From positions 1 to 5,908 of the forward strand of contig JAIOQD010000342.1 in NCBI GenBank assembly GCA_021413595.1: a stretch of DNA of 5,908 nt, read 5' to 3'. This document shows, piece after piece, positions 1 through 5,908 of the stretch (the stretch's first letter is position 1; every line of letters begins with the position of its first letter). This DNA is from Bacteroidota bacterium (GTDB taxonomy: Bacteria > Bacteroidota > Bacteroidia > 2-12-FULL-35-15). A model generated the notes under the pieces. The model made no database searches, had not been told where the DNA came from, and saw nothing but the letters and a program-made list of their open reading frames with translations. A program made the translations under genes and the position numbers.

Positions 1-897
1 AAAAACTTAATAGTAATTGTAGGGCCTACAGCGGTAGGTAAAACCGCTATGAGTATTGCTGTTGCTAAAGTCTTTGATTGTCCGGTTGTTTCAGCCGATT
101 CACGTCAGTTTTTTAAAGAAATGAATATTGGTACCGCTAAACCAACTGAGGCTGAAATTCAAGGAGTCACCCATTATTTTATTAATTCACATAGCATTAA
201 CGATGATTTTAATGTTGGAAAATATGAAACAGAGGCGATTGCATTATTAGAAGAATTATTTCAAACCAATGAAAAAGTAATTTTAGTTGGAGGCTCAGGA
301 TTATATATTGATGCGGTATGCAAAGGATTTGATGAATTACCGGAAGCAGATGATGAAATAAGAAATAAAATAAATATACTACTAAAAACAGATGGAATCG
401 AAGGTTTGCAAAAACTTTTAAAGGAACTCGACATTAACTATTATAATAAGGTAGATCTACAAAATCCACAACGCTTAAGCCGGGCACTTGAAGTATGTTT
501 AACAACAGGAAGGCCTTATTCAGAGCTTCGTAAGGGGGAAATAAAAAAACGAAATTTCAATATTATTAAAGTTGGAATTAACACTTCACGTGAATTGCTT
601 TATGATCGAATAAATAAAAGAGTAGATGAAATGATGAAGGATGGTTTACTGAATGAAGTAAAATCATTACAAGCCTTCAAACATTTAAATGCACTGCAAA
701 CAGTAGGTTACAAGGAGCTCTTCGATCATTTAAAAAACAATTTAGAATTAAATTCTGCCATAGAATTAATAAAACAAAACACCCGAAGGTTCGCAAAACG
801 CCAATTGACTTGGTTTCATAGAGATGAAGGAATAAAATGGTTTGAACCCAATCAATCCGAAGAAATTATAATGTATATAAATTCGGTCCAGAAGTAA
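1..897 (+). CDS. miaA: tRNA dimethylallyltransferase MiaA, 5' end cut by window edge
   Basis: MiaA transfers the dimethylallyl group of DMAPP to N6 of adenosine 37 in tRNAs that read codons starting with U, which stabilises codon-anticodon pairing. The reading frame is open from base 1, so the first ATG in view (base 49) is internal: it lies after the P-loop. Counting from base 1, the 298 visible residues hold the P-loop GPTAVGKT (8-15), the substrate-binding DSRQ (33-36) followed by MNIGTAKP, GGSGLY (97-102), QNPQRLSRALEV (154-165), QTVGYKEL (233-240) and the tRNA-contacting NTRRFAKRQLTWF (260-272). Family members are about 300-315 residues with the P-loop near residues 10-20, so probably only some 3-10 N-terminal residues are missing. 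The C-terminus is complete, ending in TAA. It converges on xerD with a 10-base gap and no visible terminator. Family assignment is secure; the true start lies outside the window. Confidence 0.97.
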   Translation, partial: KNLIVIVGPTAVGKTAMSIAVAKVFDCPVVSADSRQFFKEMNIGTAKPTEAEIQGVTHYFINSHSINDDFNVGKYETEAIALLEELFQTNEKVILVGGSGLYIDAVCKGFDELPEADDEIRNKINILLKTDGIEGLQKLLKELDINYYNKVDLQNPQRLSRALEVCLTTGRPYSELRKGEIKKRNFNIIKVGINTSRELLYDRINKRVDEMMKDGLLNEVKSLQAFKHLNALQTVGYKELFDHLKNNLELNSAIELIKQNTRRFAKRQLTWFHRDEGIKWFEPNQSEEIIMYINSVQK

Positions 898-907
898 CAC
901 AAAACAA

Positions 908-1807
908 TTAAGATCTGGGATGAAACTGAATAATCGCCTGGCGCAGGTAATCCCTGTCGAGATGAGTATATATCTCCGTAGTAGTAATGGATTCGTGACC
1001 AAGCATCTCTTGTACAGCTCGTAAATCGGCTCCTCCCTCAATTAAATGTGTAGCAAATGAATGCCGAAATGTATGCGGACTAATATGCTTTTTCAATCCT
1101 ATTTTATAAGCCAGTTCTTTAATAATAATAAATACCATTACACGGGAAAGCTTCGCTCCTCGCCTGTTTAGAAATAAAAAATCTTCATTATCTTTTTTAG
1201 GAACATAATGGCAGCGCACTTCGTTTTTATAAATAGTAATTTGTTTAAGGGCTTCAGTCCCAATAGGCACTAACCGTTCCTTGTCACCTTTACCGGTTAC
1301 TTTTATAAAACCATCATTCAAATACAAATTAGACATTTTTAAATCTACCAGCTCACTTACCCGCAACCCGCAACTGTAAAGTGTTTCAAGCATAGCCTTA
1401 TTTCGTTGTCCCTCCGGTTTACTCAAATCTATGGCCTCAATAATCTTATTTATATCGTCAAAACTCAATGTGTCGGGCAATTTACGACCAAGCTTAGGGG
1501 CTTCGAGTAATCCTGTAGGATCATTACTCAACACATTTTCTAATAATAAGTACTTGTAAAATCCTTTTATTCCGCTTATCACCCTCGCCTGTGTTCCGGC
1601 ACTCATACCTAATTCATTGATCCATTTCAAAAACTCCTGCAAATGCTTTAACTCTATATCTTTAGGGCTAATATCATATTTTTTAAATTCAAGGAACTGG
1701 TACAATTTTTCAACATCATGTAAGTATGCATCAATGGAATTTTTCGACAATGATTTCTCCAAAGCCAAAAACGATTTAAACCCTTGTATGTATATTTCCC
1801 AGTTCAT
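908..1807 (-). CDS. xerD: tyrosine recombinase XerD
   Basis: This is a site-specific tyrosine recombinase of the Xer family, which with XerC resolves chromosome dimers at dif near the replication terminus, normally activated by FtsK at the septum. The 299 residues match the usual XerD length (298 in E. coli). The N-terminal SAM-like DNA-binding domain covers about residues 1-100 (core-binding helices with YLHDVEKLYQFL). The catalytic domain follows with all six active-site residues: R149 (SCGLRVSEL), K173 (TGKGDKERLVP), H245 and R248 (HTFRHSFATHL), H271 (LGHESITTT) and the nucleophile Y280 (EIYTHLD), each one residue beyond the E. coli XerD numbering. The C-terminus FHPRS resembles XerD endings. 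The start ATG gives the expected N-terminus and has no clear Shine-Dalgarno. It is divergent from aroQ and convergent with miaA. XerD rather than XerC is favoured by the numbering and C-terminus, but XerC or a close paralogue cannot be excluded from sequence reading alone. Confidence 0.92.
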   Translation of the reverse strand: MNWEIYIQGFKSFLALEKSLSKNSIDAYLHDVEKLYQFLEFKKYDISPKDIELKHLQEFLKWINELGMSAGTQARVISGIKGFYKYLLLENVLSNDPTGLLEAPKLGRKLPDTLSFDDINKIIEAIDLSKPEGQRNKAMLETLYSCGLRVSELVDLKMSNLYLNDGFIKVTGKGDKERLVPIGTEALKQITIYKNEVRCHYVPKKDNEDFLFLNRRGAKLSRVMVFIIIKELAYKIGLKKHISPHTFRHSFATHLIEGGADLRAVQEMLGHESITTTEIYTHLDRDYLRQAIIQFHPRS

Positions 1808-1847
1808 TTTCTATTACGAATTTACAAATACATATTTTGGGTATCTT

Positions 1848-1855
1848 TACATTTG
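1848..1855 (+). promoter_or_regulatory. possible -7 promoter element for aroQ
   Basis: TACATTTG fits the Bacteroidota -7 consensus TAnnTTTG and lies in the 146-base divergent spacer between xerD and aroQ. It would place transcription start near 1862 and give aroQ a leader of roughly 90 bases. A partly overlapping TATCTTTA sits at 1842-1849. I see no convincing TTG/TTTG -33 element at the expected distance upstream, and the spacer is AT-rich, so chance matches are likely. On the opposite strand near-matches exist (TGTATTTG read from 1832 to 1825; TATTTTTG read from 1950 to 1943), but none decides the xerD promoter. Confidence 0.3.
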
Positions 1856-1953
1856 AAAAAATTAGCTAACAAACAAATGTTACTTAAATAATAAAAAAAC
1901 AATCAGCTAGTTGTACTTTATTGATTTCAGTGCATTTTCAGTCAAAAATAAAT

Positions 1954-2367
1954 ATGAAACTACTTATTATAAACGGCCCCAACCTTAATTTATTAGGTAC
2001 ACGAGAAACAACTGTTTATGGCGATCAAACTTTTGAGGAGTATTATAACATATTGAAAAACAGATTCAAAAATATTGAATTAACCTATTACCAAAGTAAT
2101 GTAGAAGGGGAATTGATCAATAAATTGCATGAATTTGGTTTTACCTATGATGGAATTATTTTTAATGCCGGTGGTTATACACATACTTCAGTGGCTTTGC
2201 GGGATGCTATTGCAACTATAAAGTCACCTGTTATTGAAGTACATATTTCAAATGTTTATGCCCGTGAAGATTTCCGTCATACCTCAATAATTGCCCCTAA
2301 ATGCAAGGGCTCTATTACCGGCTTTGGAATGGATTCGTACCGGTTGGCAATAGAGAGTTTTTTGTAG
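1954..2367 (+). CDS. aroQ: type II 3-dehydroquinate dehydratase
   Basis: AroQ catalyses the third step of the shikimate pathway, the trans-elimination of water from 3-dehydroquinate to 3-dehydroshikimate; type II enzymes are cytosolic dodecamers. The 137 residues fit the family (about 140-150). Visible signatures are NGPNLNLLGTRE (7-18), with R17 and catalytic Y22 in the flexible lid, QSNVEGEL (47-54), NAGGYTHTSVALRDA (71-85) with N71 and H77, EVHISN (95-100) with the general-acid H97, and R108 in REDFRHTS. The frame stays open upstream to a TTG at 1921, but the ATG at 1954 puts the NGPNLN motif at residue 7 as is usual for the family, so I use it. There is no clear Shine-Dalgarno. Val50 replaces the His often found in SNHEGE, and NAGG replaces NPGA; I take these as family variation. 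It is monocistronic as far as can be seen: xerD is divergent and the next gene is 349 bases on. Confidence 0.96.
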   Translation: MKLLIINGPNLNLLGTRETTVYGDQTFEEYYNILKNRFKNIELTYYQSNVEGELINKLHEFGFTYDGIIFNAGGYTHTSVALRDAIATIKSPVIEVHISNVYAREDFRHTSIIAPKCKGSITGFGMDSYRLAIESFL

Positions 2368-2396
2368 AATTGGCCTACTGAACGCTGTATGATATT

Positions 2397-2443
2397 AATC
2401 TCGGTGTTTGATGGGAACGCAGATTTGGCAGATTTTTATGATT
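2397..2443 (+). repeat. interspersed repeat, copy A (two-unit form)
   Basis: This stretch aligns with 4604-4638. Both begin AATCTsGGTGT, continue with a short variable spacer, and then read ACGCAGATTT and GCAGATTTTTATGATT. The final 16 bases (2428-2443) are identical to 4623-4638. Copy A has two tandem CAGATTT units (in 2417-2426 and 2428-2437) where copy B has one. The core starts 49 bases after the aroQ stop. I recall similar CGCAGATTT-TTATGATT strings between genes in Bacteroidota genomes, but could not check this here. Confidence 0.6.
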
Positions 2444-2499
2444 AATATGATGCTCCAAATTTCCAATTGTATGCCGCGTTAGGGATTGCCGCGTAAATC

Positions 2500-2520
2500 C
2501 TTTTTGTTCTTCACAAAAAG
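2500..2520. other. perfect hairpin 1 of the intergenic element
   Basis: An 8-base stem, CTTTTTGT with ACAAAAAG, encloses the 5-base loop TCTTC. It has no T-tract beyond the stem, so it is not a standard intrinsic terminator. Pairing does not extend outward. Confidence 0.7.
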
Positions 2521-2538
2521 ATTGAAGCGGAAAGCCCG

Positions 2539-2560
2539 CCCCTTTCTTTTCAGAAAGGGG
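2539..2560. other. perfect hairpin 2 of the intergenic element
   Basis: A 9-base stem, CCCCTTTCT with AGAAAGGGG, encloses the tetraloop TTTC. It should be the most stable RNA structure in the spacer. The following bases (AACGCCC) contain no run of T, so termination of aroQ or a transcript-end protecting role is possible only as inference. Confidence 0.7.
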
Positions 2561-2640
2561 AACGCCCAAGAGTATTAAATCAGCATACCCTTTATATCCA
2601 GTACTGTATATTTAACTAATAAAAAGTCTATTTTAAAATA

Positions 2641-2648
2641 TATCTTTG
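2641..2648 (+). promoter_or_regulatory. probable -7 promoter element for parE
   Basis: TATCTTTG matches the Bacteroidota -7 consensus TAnnTTTG in full. It sits 68 bases before the parE ATG, in the tract directly after the repeat element, implying a start near 2655 and a leader of about 60 bases. No clear TTG/TTTG -33 element is seen in the AT-rich sequence 18-25 bases upstream, so confidence is moderate. Confidence 0.45.
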
Positions 2649-2716
2649 TAAATTGACAAATCTAAAACCAATATCTAATACCTAAACCCGATTATTACCG
2701 GGAAGAAATAATAAAA

Positions 2717-4570
2717 ATGGCAGAAAAAGAAGTAAAATATAACGAAGACAGTATCCGTACTCTGGAATGGAATGAGCATATCCGTTTGCGACCCGGAATG
2801 TATATTGGTAAGTTGGGCGATGGTTCCTCCCCTGATGATGGTATTTATATCCTGCTCAAAGAAACCATCGATAATTGTATTGATGAATTTGTAATGGGTA
2901 ATGGACGAAATATCGACATTACTGTTAAAGATAAAACAGTACGTGTAAGAGATTACGGGCGAGGTATCCCATTAGGGAAAGTGGTTGATGTGGTATCTAA
3001 AATAAATACAGGTGCCAAGTACGATTCGGAAGCATTTAAAAAATCTGTTGGATTAAATGGTGTTGGTACTAAGGCTGTAAATGCATTGTCCAGTTACTTT
3101 AAGATACAATCGTATCGTGAGGAGCAAACAAAAGAAGCTGTATTTTCGGGAGGAAATCTAACAAAAGAAGAAAAAATTGTTGCTTCTGATGCCCGCAAAG
3201 GAACGCTTGTAACCTTTATTCCTGATGAAAAGATATTTGGAAACTATCATTTTATCAATGAGTATGTTGAGAAAATGCTTTGGAATTATGCTTACCTGAA
3301 TAGAGGTTTAACAATCAATTACAACGGACAAAAATTTCATTCAGAAAATGGTTTGTTGGATCTTTTGCAACAAAACATTTCCGGTTCTATTCTGTACCCT
3401 ATCATTCATTTAAATGGGTATGATATTGAAGTAGCTTTAACACATAGCAATCAGCAATATGGCGAAGAATATTATTCATTTGTAAATGGGCAACACACCA
3501 CTCAGGGCGGAACACATCAAGGTGCATTTCGTGAGGCTGTGGTAAAAACAATTCGTGAATTTTTCAAGAAAGATTTTGAAGCCGTTGATGTAAGGACTTC
3601 AATTATTGCTGCGATAAGCATTAAGGTTCAGGAACCAATTTTTGAATCTCAAACAAAAACGAAATTAGGTTCTCAGGAAATAAGTCCAAAAGGGCCATCT
3701 GTAAAGGCTTTTGTAGGTGATTTCTTAAAAACAGAGTTAAATAATTTCCTTCATAAAAATACCGAAACAGCACAAGCTATCCTTGGGAAAATCATTCAGA
3801 ATGAGCGTGAGCGTAAGGATCTGCAAGGCATTCAAAAACTGGCGCGCGACAGGGCAAAAAAATCAAATCTGCACAATAAAAAATTGCGTGATTGCCGAAT
3901 TCATAAAACATCAAATGATGAACGTAAATTAGATACTACTTTATTTATTTGTGAGGGAGATTCGGCAAGTGGTTCTATCACGAAGACCCGTGATGTGAAT
4001 ACACAAGCGGTATTTAGTTTGAAAGGGAAACCATTAAATGCTTTCGGTCTTACAAAAAAAATTGTTTATGAAAATGAAGAGTTTAATCTTTTGCAGGCTG
4101 CATTAAATATTGAGGATGGAATAGAAAATTTACGTTATAACAATATAGTAGTTGCTACTGATGCCGATGTGGATGGTATGCACATACGGTTATTGTTAAT
4201 GACTTTTTTCCTGCAATTTTTTCCTGATCTGGTAAAAAATGGACATGTTTATATTTTACAAACACCACTTTTTAGAGTTCGTAATAAAAAAGAAACAATC
4301 TATTGCTACAGTGAATTAGAACGTAGAGCCGCAATTTCAAAATTAGGATCAAAACCTGAGATCACCCGATTTAAAGGCTTAGGTGAAATTTCACCGGATG
4401 AATTTAAATTGTTTATTGGAAAAGATATCCGTAAAGACCCTGTTATTATTGGCAAAGACAGAACCATCTTGGATATGTTGAGCTATTATATGGGAAAAAA
4501 CACACAGGAACGTCAGGATTTTATTATTGAGAATTTGGTAGTGGAGAAGGATTTGGTGGAACAAAATTAA
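2717..4570 (+). CDS. parE: type IIA DNA topoisomerase B subunit, probably topoisomerase IV ParE
   Basis: This subunit binds and hydrolyses ATP and supplies the TOPRIM metal site that works with the A subunit to pass one DNA duplex through another; topoisomerase IV mainly decatenates daughter chromosomes. The 617 residues lack the large TOPRIM insertion of enterobacterial GyrB and fit ParE size. The GHKL ATPase domain shows E49 and N53 ([11 protein letters not shown]), DYGRGIP (79-85) and [11 protein letters not shown] (112-122). The transducer carries the QTK loop (312-314, QTKTKLGS). TOPRIM shows EGDSASG (413-419), the acidic triad of DADVDG (482-487) and [13 protein letters not shown] (551-563). 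The ATG is preceded by GGGAAG at 2700-2705, a weak Shine-Dalgarno with long spacing. A parC-like gene follows after 164 bases, same strand. Asn114 (usually His in GLHGVG) and Ser418 (usually Gly in EGDSAGG) depart from the GyrB consensus. GyrB is the alternative; the partner's wording and my recollection of Bacteroidota ParE ([27 protein letters not shown]) favour ParE. Confidence 0.9.
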   Translation: MAEKEVKYNEDSIRTLEWNEHIRLRPGMYIGKLGDGSSPDDGIYILLKETIDNCIDEFVMGNGRNIDITVKDKTVRVRDYGRGIPLGKVVDVVSKINTGAKYDSEAFKKSVGLNGVGTKAVNALSSYFKIQSYREEQTKEAVFSGGNLTKEEKIVASDARKGTLVTFIPDEKIFGNYHFINEYVEKMLWNYAYLNRGLTINYNGQKFHSENGLLDLLQQNISGSILYPIIHLNGYDIEVALTHSNQQYGEEYYSFVNGQHTTQGGTHQGAFREAVVKTIREFFKKDFEAVDVRTSIIAAISIKVQEPIFESQTKTKLGSQEISPKGPSVKAFVGDFLKTELNNFLHKNTETAQAILGKIIQNERERKDLQGIQKLARDRAKKSNLHNKKLRDCRIHKTSNDERKLDTTLFICEGDSASGSITKTRDVNTQAVFSLKGKPLNAFGLTKKIVYENEEFNLLQAALNIEDGIENLRYNNIVVATDADVDGMHIRLLLMTFFLQFFPDLVKNGHVYILQTPLFRVRNKKETIYCYSELERRAAISKLGSKPEITRFKGLGEISPDEFKLFIGKDIRKDPVIIGKDRTILDMLSYYMGKNTQERQDFIIENLVVEKDLVEQN

Positions 4571-4582
4571 AGGTTACTAATA

Positions 4583-4606
4583 ACGAATCGATACGAATTT
4601 ACGAAT
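4583..4606 (+). repeat. three ACGAAT units downstream of parE
   Basis: ACGAAT occurs at 4583-4588, 4593-4598 and 4601-4606, 10 and 8 bases apart, starting 12 bases after the parE stop. The last unit overlaps the start of the interspersed repeat copy B. A related ATTACGAATTTACAAAT lies at 1813-1829 next to the xerD start. The function is unknown; this may be degenerate intergenic repeat material. Confidence 0.45.
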
Positions 4607-4638
4607 CTGGGTGTGATTATACGCAGATTTTTATGATT
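4604..4638 (+). repeat. interspersed repeat, copy B (one-unit form)
   Basis: This is the partner of 2397-2443: AATCTGGGTGT (one mismatch to copy A), a short spacer, then ACGCAGATTTTTATGATT, whose last 16 bases are identical to copy A. The core starts 50 bases after the parE stop, in the same orientation as copy A. It is followed by ATGATTGTT at 4633-4641 and again at 4652-4660. The rest of the parE-parC spacer is AT-rich and includes a weak inverted repeat TGATTTA/TAAATCA (4681-4703). It has no TAnnTTTG promoter motif, so parC may depend on read-through from parE. Confidence 0.6.
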
Positions 4639-4734
4639 GTTAAGATAAAAAATGATTGTTTCAAAGCTGATGATAAATAATGATTTATTGTTGAATTAAA
4701 TCAGCCCAAAGAAATATAAGTCTAAAAAAATATA

Positions 4735-5908
4735 ATGAGCAACGAAGAAAACACAAACGAAGAATTGACTGGTGATGGAAATGATTTACACAATGTAATT
4801 CATGTTTCAGGGATGTATCAAAATTGGTTTTTGGATTACGCATCGTATGTAATCCTAGAACGCGCGGTACCTTATGTAGAAGATGGTTTAAAGCCTGTAC
4901 AACGCAGGATCTTACATTCAATGAATGACCTTGATGATGGACGTTACAATAAAGTGGCGAATATCATAGGGCACACCATGAAATATCACCCTCACGGGGA
5001 TATGTCTATTGGTGATGCTTTGGTGGCTTTGGGACAAAAAGATCTTTTGATCGATACACAAGGTAACTGGGGAAATGTTTTGACTGGGGATAGAGCTGCG
5101 GCTCCTCGTTATATTGAAGCCAGACTTTCTAAATTTGCACAGGAAGTGGTTTTTAATCCAAAAACTACTGTTTGGCTAACAAGTTATGATGGCCGTAATA
5201 AAGAACCAGAAACATTGCCTGTAAAATTCCCCTTGCTATTGGCGCAAGGTGTTGAAGGTATTGCTGTTGGTTTGGCCTGTAAAATGTTACCTCATAATTT
5301 TAATGAATTATGTGATGCCTCAGTAGCTGTTTTACGTGGTAAAAAAACGGATATCATGCCTGATTTTGCTACTGCTGGTATGGCAGATTTCTCTAATTAC
5401 AATGATGGTTTGCGTGGAGGGAAAATTCGTGTTCGTGCAAAAATTTCTCAGCTTGATAAAAAAACATTGGTAATTAATGAAATTCCTTTTGGAACCACTA
5501 CAGGTTCTTTGATCGATACCATTGTTTCAGCGAACGACAAAGGCAAAATCAAGATACGTAAAGTAGAAGATAATACTGCCGAAAATGTAGAGATCGTTAT
5601 TCATTTAGTTCCCGGGATTTCCCCTGATAAAACCATAGATGCACTCTATGCATTTACCGATTGTGAACTTTCCATATCACCAAATGCTTGTATCATAGAA
5701 GCTGACAAACCACGTTTTGTTGGTGTAAATGAAATGCTTAAAATTTCAACACACAATACACTTGAATTATTAAGAAAAGAATTGGAGATTGAAAAAGCAG
5801 AATTGCAGGAAGCCTTTATGTTTGCTTCTCTCGAGAAGATCTTCATTAAGGATGAAATGTATATCGATTTCAAAAATTATTCCGACAAACCTGCTTTGTT
5901 TACTTATT
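4735..5908 (+). CDS. parC: type IIA DNA topoisomerase A subunit, probably topoisomerase IV ParC, 3' end cut by window edge
   Basis: This is the DNA-binding, DNA-cleaving subunit that partners the ParE encoded upstream. I translated it from the ATG at 4735; the frame is open to the window's end, giving 391 residues of a protein usually over 800 long. An in-frame TAA at 4723-4725 makes this the earliest start; the next Met (residue 27) would remove the conserved NVIHVSGMYQNWFLDYASYVI region. A short acidic tail (1-18) precedes the winged-helix domain. Visible are the RAVPYVEDGLKPVQRRIL segment (43-60), KYHPHGD (83-89), GNWGN (110-114), R125 and the catalytic Y126 in AAAPRYIEAR, and the DNA-intercalating Ile176 in GVEGIAVG; the tower domain follows. 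The residue aligned with E. coli GyrA Ser83 is Met90, while that aligned with Asp87 is Asp94. The coiled coil and C-terminal beta-propeller lie beyond the window. GyrA is the alternative, disfavoured by the adjacent ParE-like gene and GNWGN wording. Confidence 0.93.
   Translation, partial: MSNEENTNEELTGDGNDLHNVIHVSGMYQNWFLDYASYVILERAVPYVEDGLKPVQRRILHSMNDLDDGRYNKVANIIGHTMKYHPHGDMSIGDALVALGQKDLLIDTQGNWGNVLTGDRAAAPRYIEARLSKFAQEVVFNPKTTVWLTSYDGRNKEPETLPVKFPLLLAQGVEGIAVGLACKMLPHNFNELCDASVAVLRGKKTDIMPDFATAGMADFSNYNDGLRGGKIRVRAKISQLDKKTLVINEIPFGTTTGSLIDTIVSANDKGKIKIRKVEDNTAENVEIVIHLVPGISPDKTIDALYAFTDCELSISPNACIIEADKPRFVGVNEMLKISTHNTLELLRKELEIEKAELQEAFMFASLEKIFIKDEMYIDFKNYSDKPALFTY

Larger units (their letters stand above)
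2472..2567. repeat. modular intergenic element: duplicated 17-mer, each copy followed by a hairpin
   Basis: The motif GATTGnnGCGnAAAnCC occurs at 2484-2500 and 2520-2536, differing at 4 of 17 positions and spaced by exactly 36 bases. Each copy runs directly into an inverted repeat: CTTTTTGT/ACAAAAAG (2500-2520) after the first, and CCCCTTTCT/AGAAAGGGG (2539-2560) after the second. A further short direct repeat, TGCCGCGT, lies at 2472-2479 and 2487-2494. It is clearly more GC-rich than the flanking spacer. The design resembles a REP-like intergenic palindromic element. I recall GTTAGGGATTGAAGCGG-type repeats being frequent in Bacteroidota, but that is memory, not a search result. Boundaries are approximate. 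Confidence 0.65.
2368..2716. other. gene-free interval between aroQ and parE
   Basis: These 349 bases hold no convincing gene. In order they contain a repeat shared with the parE-parC spacer (2397-2443), a GC-richer modular element with two hairpins (2472-2567), a strongly AT-rich tract, and a likely promoter -7 motif (2641-2648) before parE. A 64-codon minus-strand open frame covers the hairpin element, but its predicted residues simply translate the inverted repeats and it resembles no family I know. No T-tract follows either hairpin, so no standard intrinsic terminator for aroQ is visible. Confidence 0.8.

Noticed and set aside
49..51. ATG at base 49 as the start of miaA
   Set aside because: The frame is open back to base 1 and encodes the P-loop GPTAVGKT before this ATG, so the gene begins outside the window.
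917..954. Nested inverted repeats GGGAT/ATCCC and CCTG/CAGG near the xerD 3' end as a terminator
   Set aside because: They lie inside the xerD coding sequence (codons for the conserved C-terminus) with a short stem, a large bulge and no T-tract.
766..1041. 91-codon minus-strand frame spanning the miaA-xerD junction
   Set aside because: It overlaps two well-supported genes in another frame and shows no protein family features.
908..1807. Integrase of a mobile element or integron instead of XerD
   Set aside because: Length, active-site numbering and C-terminus match chromosomal XerD, and there are no attachment-site duplications, cargo genes or attC-like repeats around it.
1921..1953. Upstream TTG start that would lengthen AroQ by 11 residues
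   Set aside because: The extra residues precede the normal N-terminus; with the ATG at 1954 the NGPNLNLLG motif falls at the usual position.
2375..2569. 64-codon open frame on the minus strand between aroQ and parE
   Set aside because: It lies over the hairpin element, its residues follow from the inverted and direct repeats, and it matches no known family; such frames are typical false genes in repeats.
2608..2622. dif-like XerD half-site (TATATTTAACTAATA)
   Set aside because: It resembles only one arm of E. coli dif, the spacer and second arm do not match, and the AT-rich context makes this a likely chance match.

Overview
This is an AT-rich stretch of housekeeping chromosome, most probably from a member of the Bacteroidota. 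That placement rests on three things: the wording of the protein motifs (for example the MiaA DSRQFFKEMNIGTAKPT segment and the GNWGN and APRYIEARLSKFA segments of the topoisomerase A subunit, which match my recollection of Bacteroidota homologues), the near absence of Shine-Dalgarno sequences, and TAnnTTTG-type -7 promoter motifs. I cannot narrow it to a genus.

Layout: (1) 1-897 (+), the 3' nearly-complete part of miaA (tRNA A37 dimethylallyltransferase), cut by the window's left edge a few codons before its P-loop. (2) 908-1807 (-), xerD, a complete tyrosine recombinase converging on miaA with only 10 bases between the two stop codons. (3) 1954-2367 (+), aroQ, type II 3-dehydroquinate dehydratase, divergent from xerD across a 146-base promoter region. 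(4) 2368-2716, a gene-free interval with two unrelated repeat elements and a likely promoter. (5) 2717-4570 (+), parE-like type IIA topoisomerase ATPase/TOPRIM subunit. (6) 4571-4734, a 164-base spacer carrying a second copy of one of those repeats. (7) 4735-5908 (+), parC-like DNA-cleaving subunit, running off the right edge after 391 residues.

The two topoisomerase subunits form one functional unit (an A2B2 type IIA enzyme, probably topoisomerase IV, that unlinks replicated chromosomes). XerD acts in the same stage of the cell cycle by resolving chromosome dimers; miaA and aroQ are unrelated housekeeping functions (tRNA modification, shikimate pathway).

I found no sign of a new biological system, mobile element, CRISPR array or RNA gene. 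The most interesting non-coding material is in the two spacers around parE: a modular element made of two head-to-tail copies of a 17-base motif each followed by a perfect hairpin, and a pair of same-orientation repeats that each start their core about 50 bases after a stop codon and differ by one internal unit.
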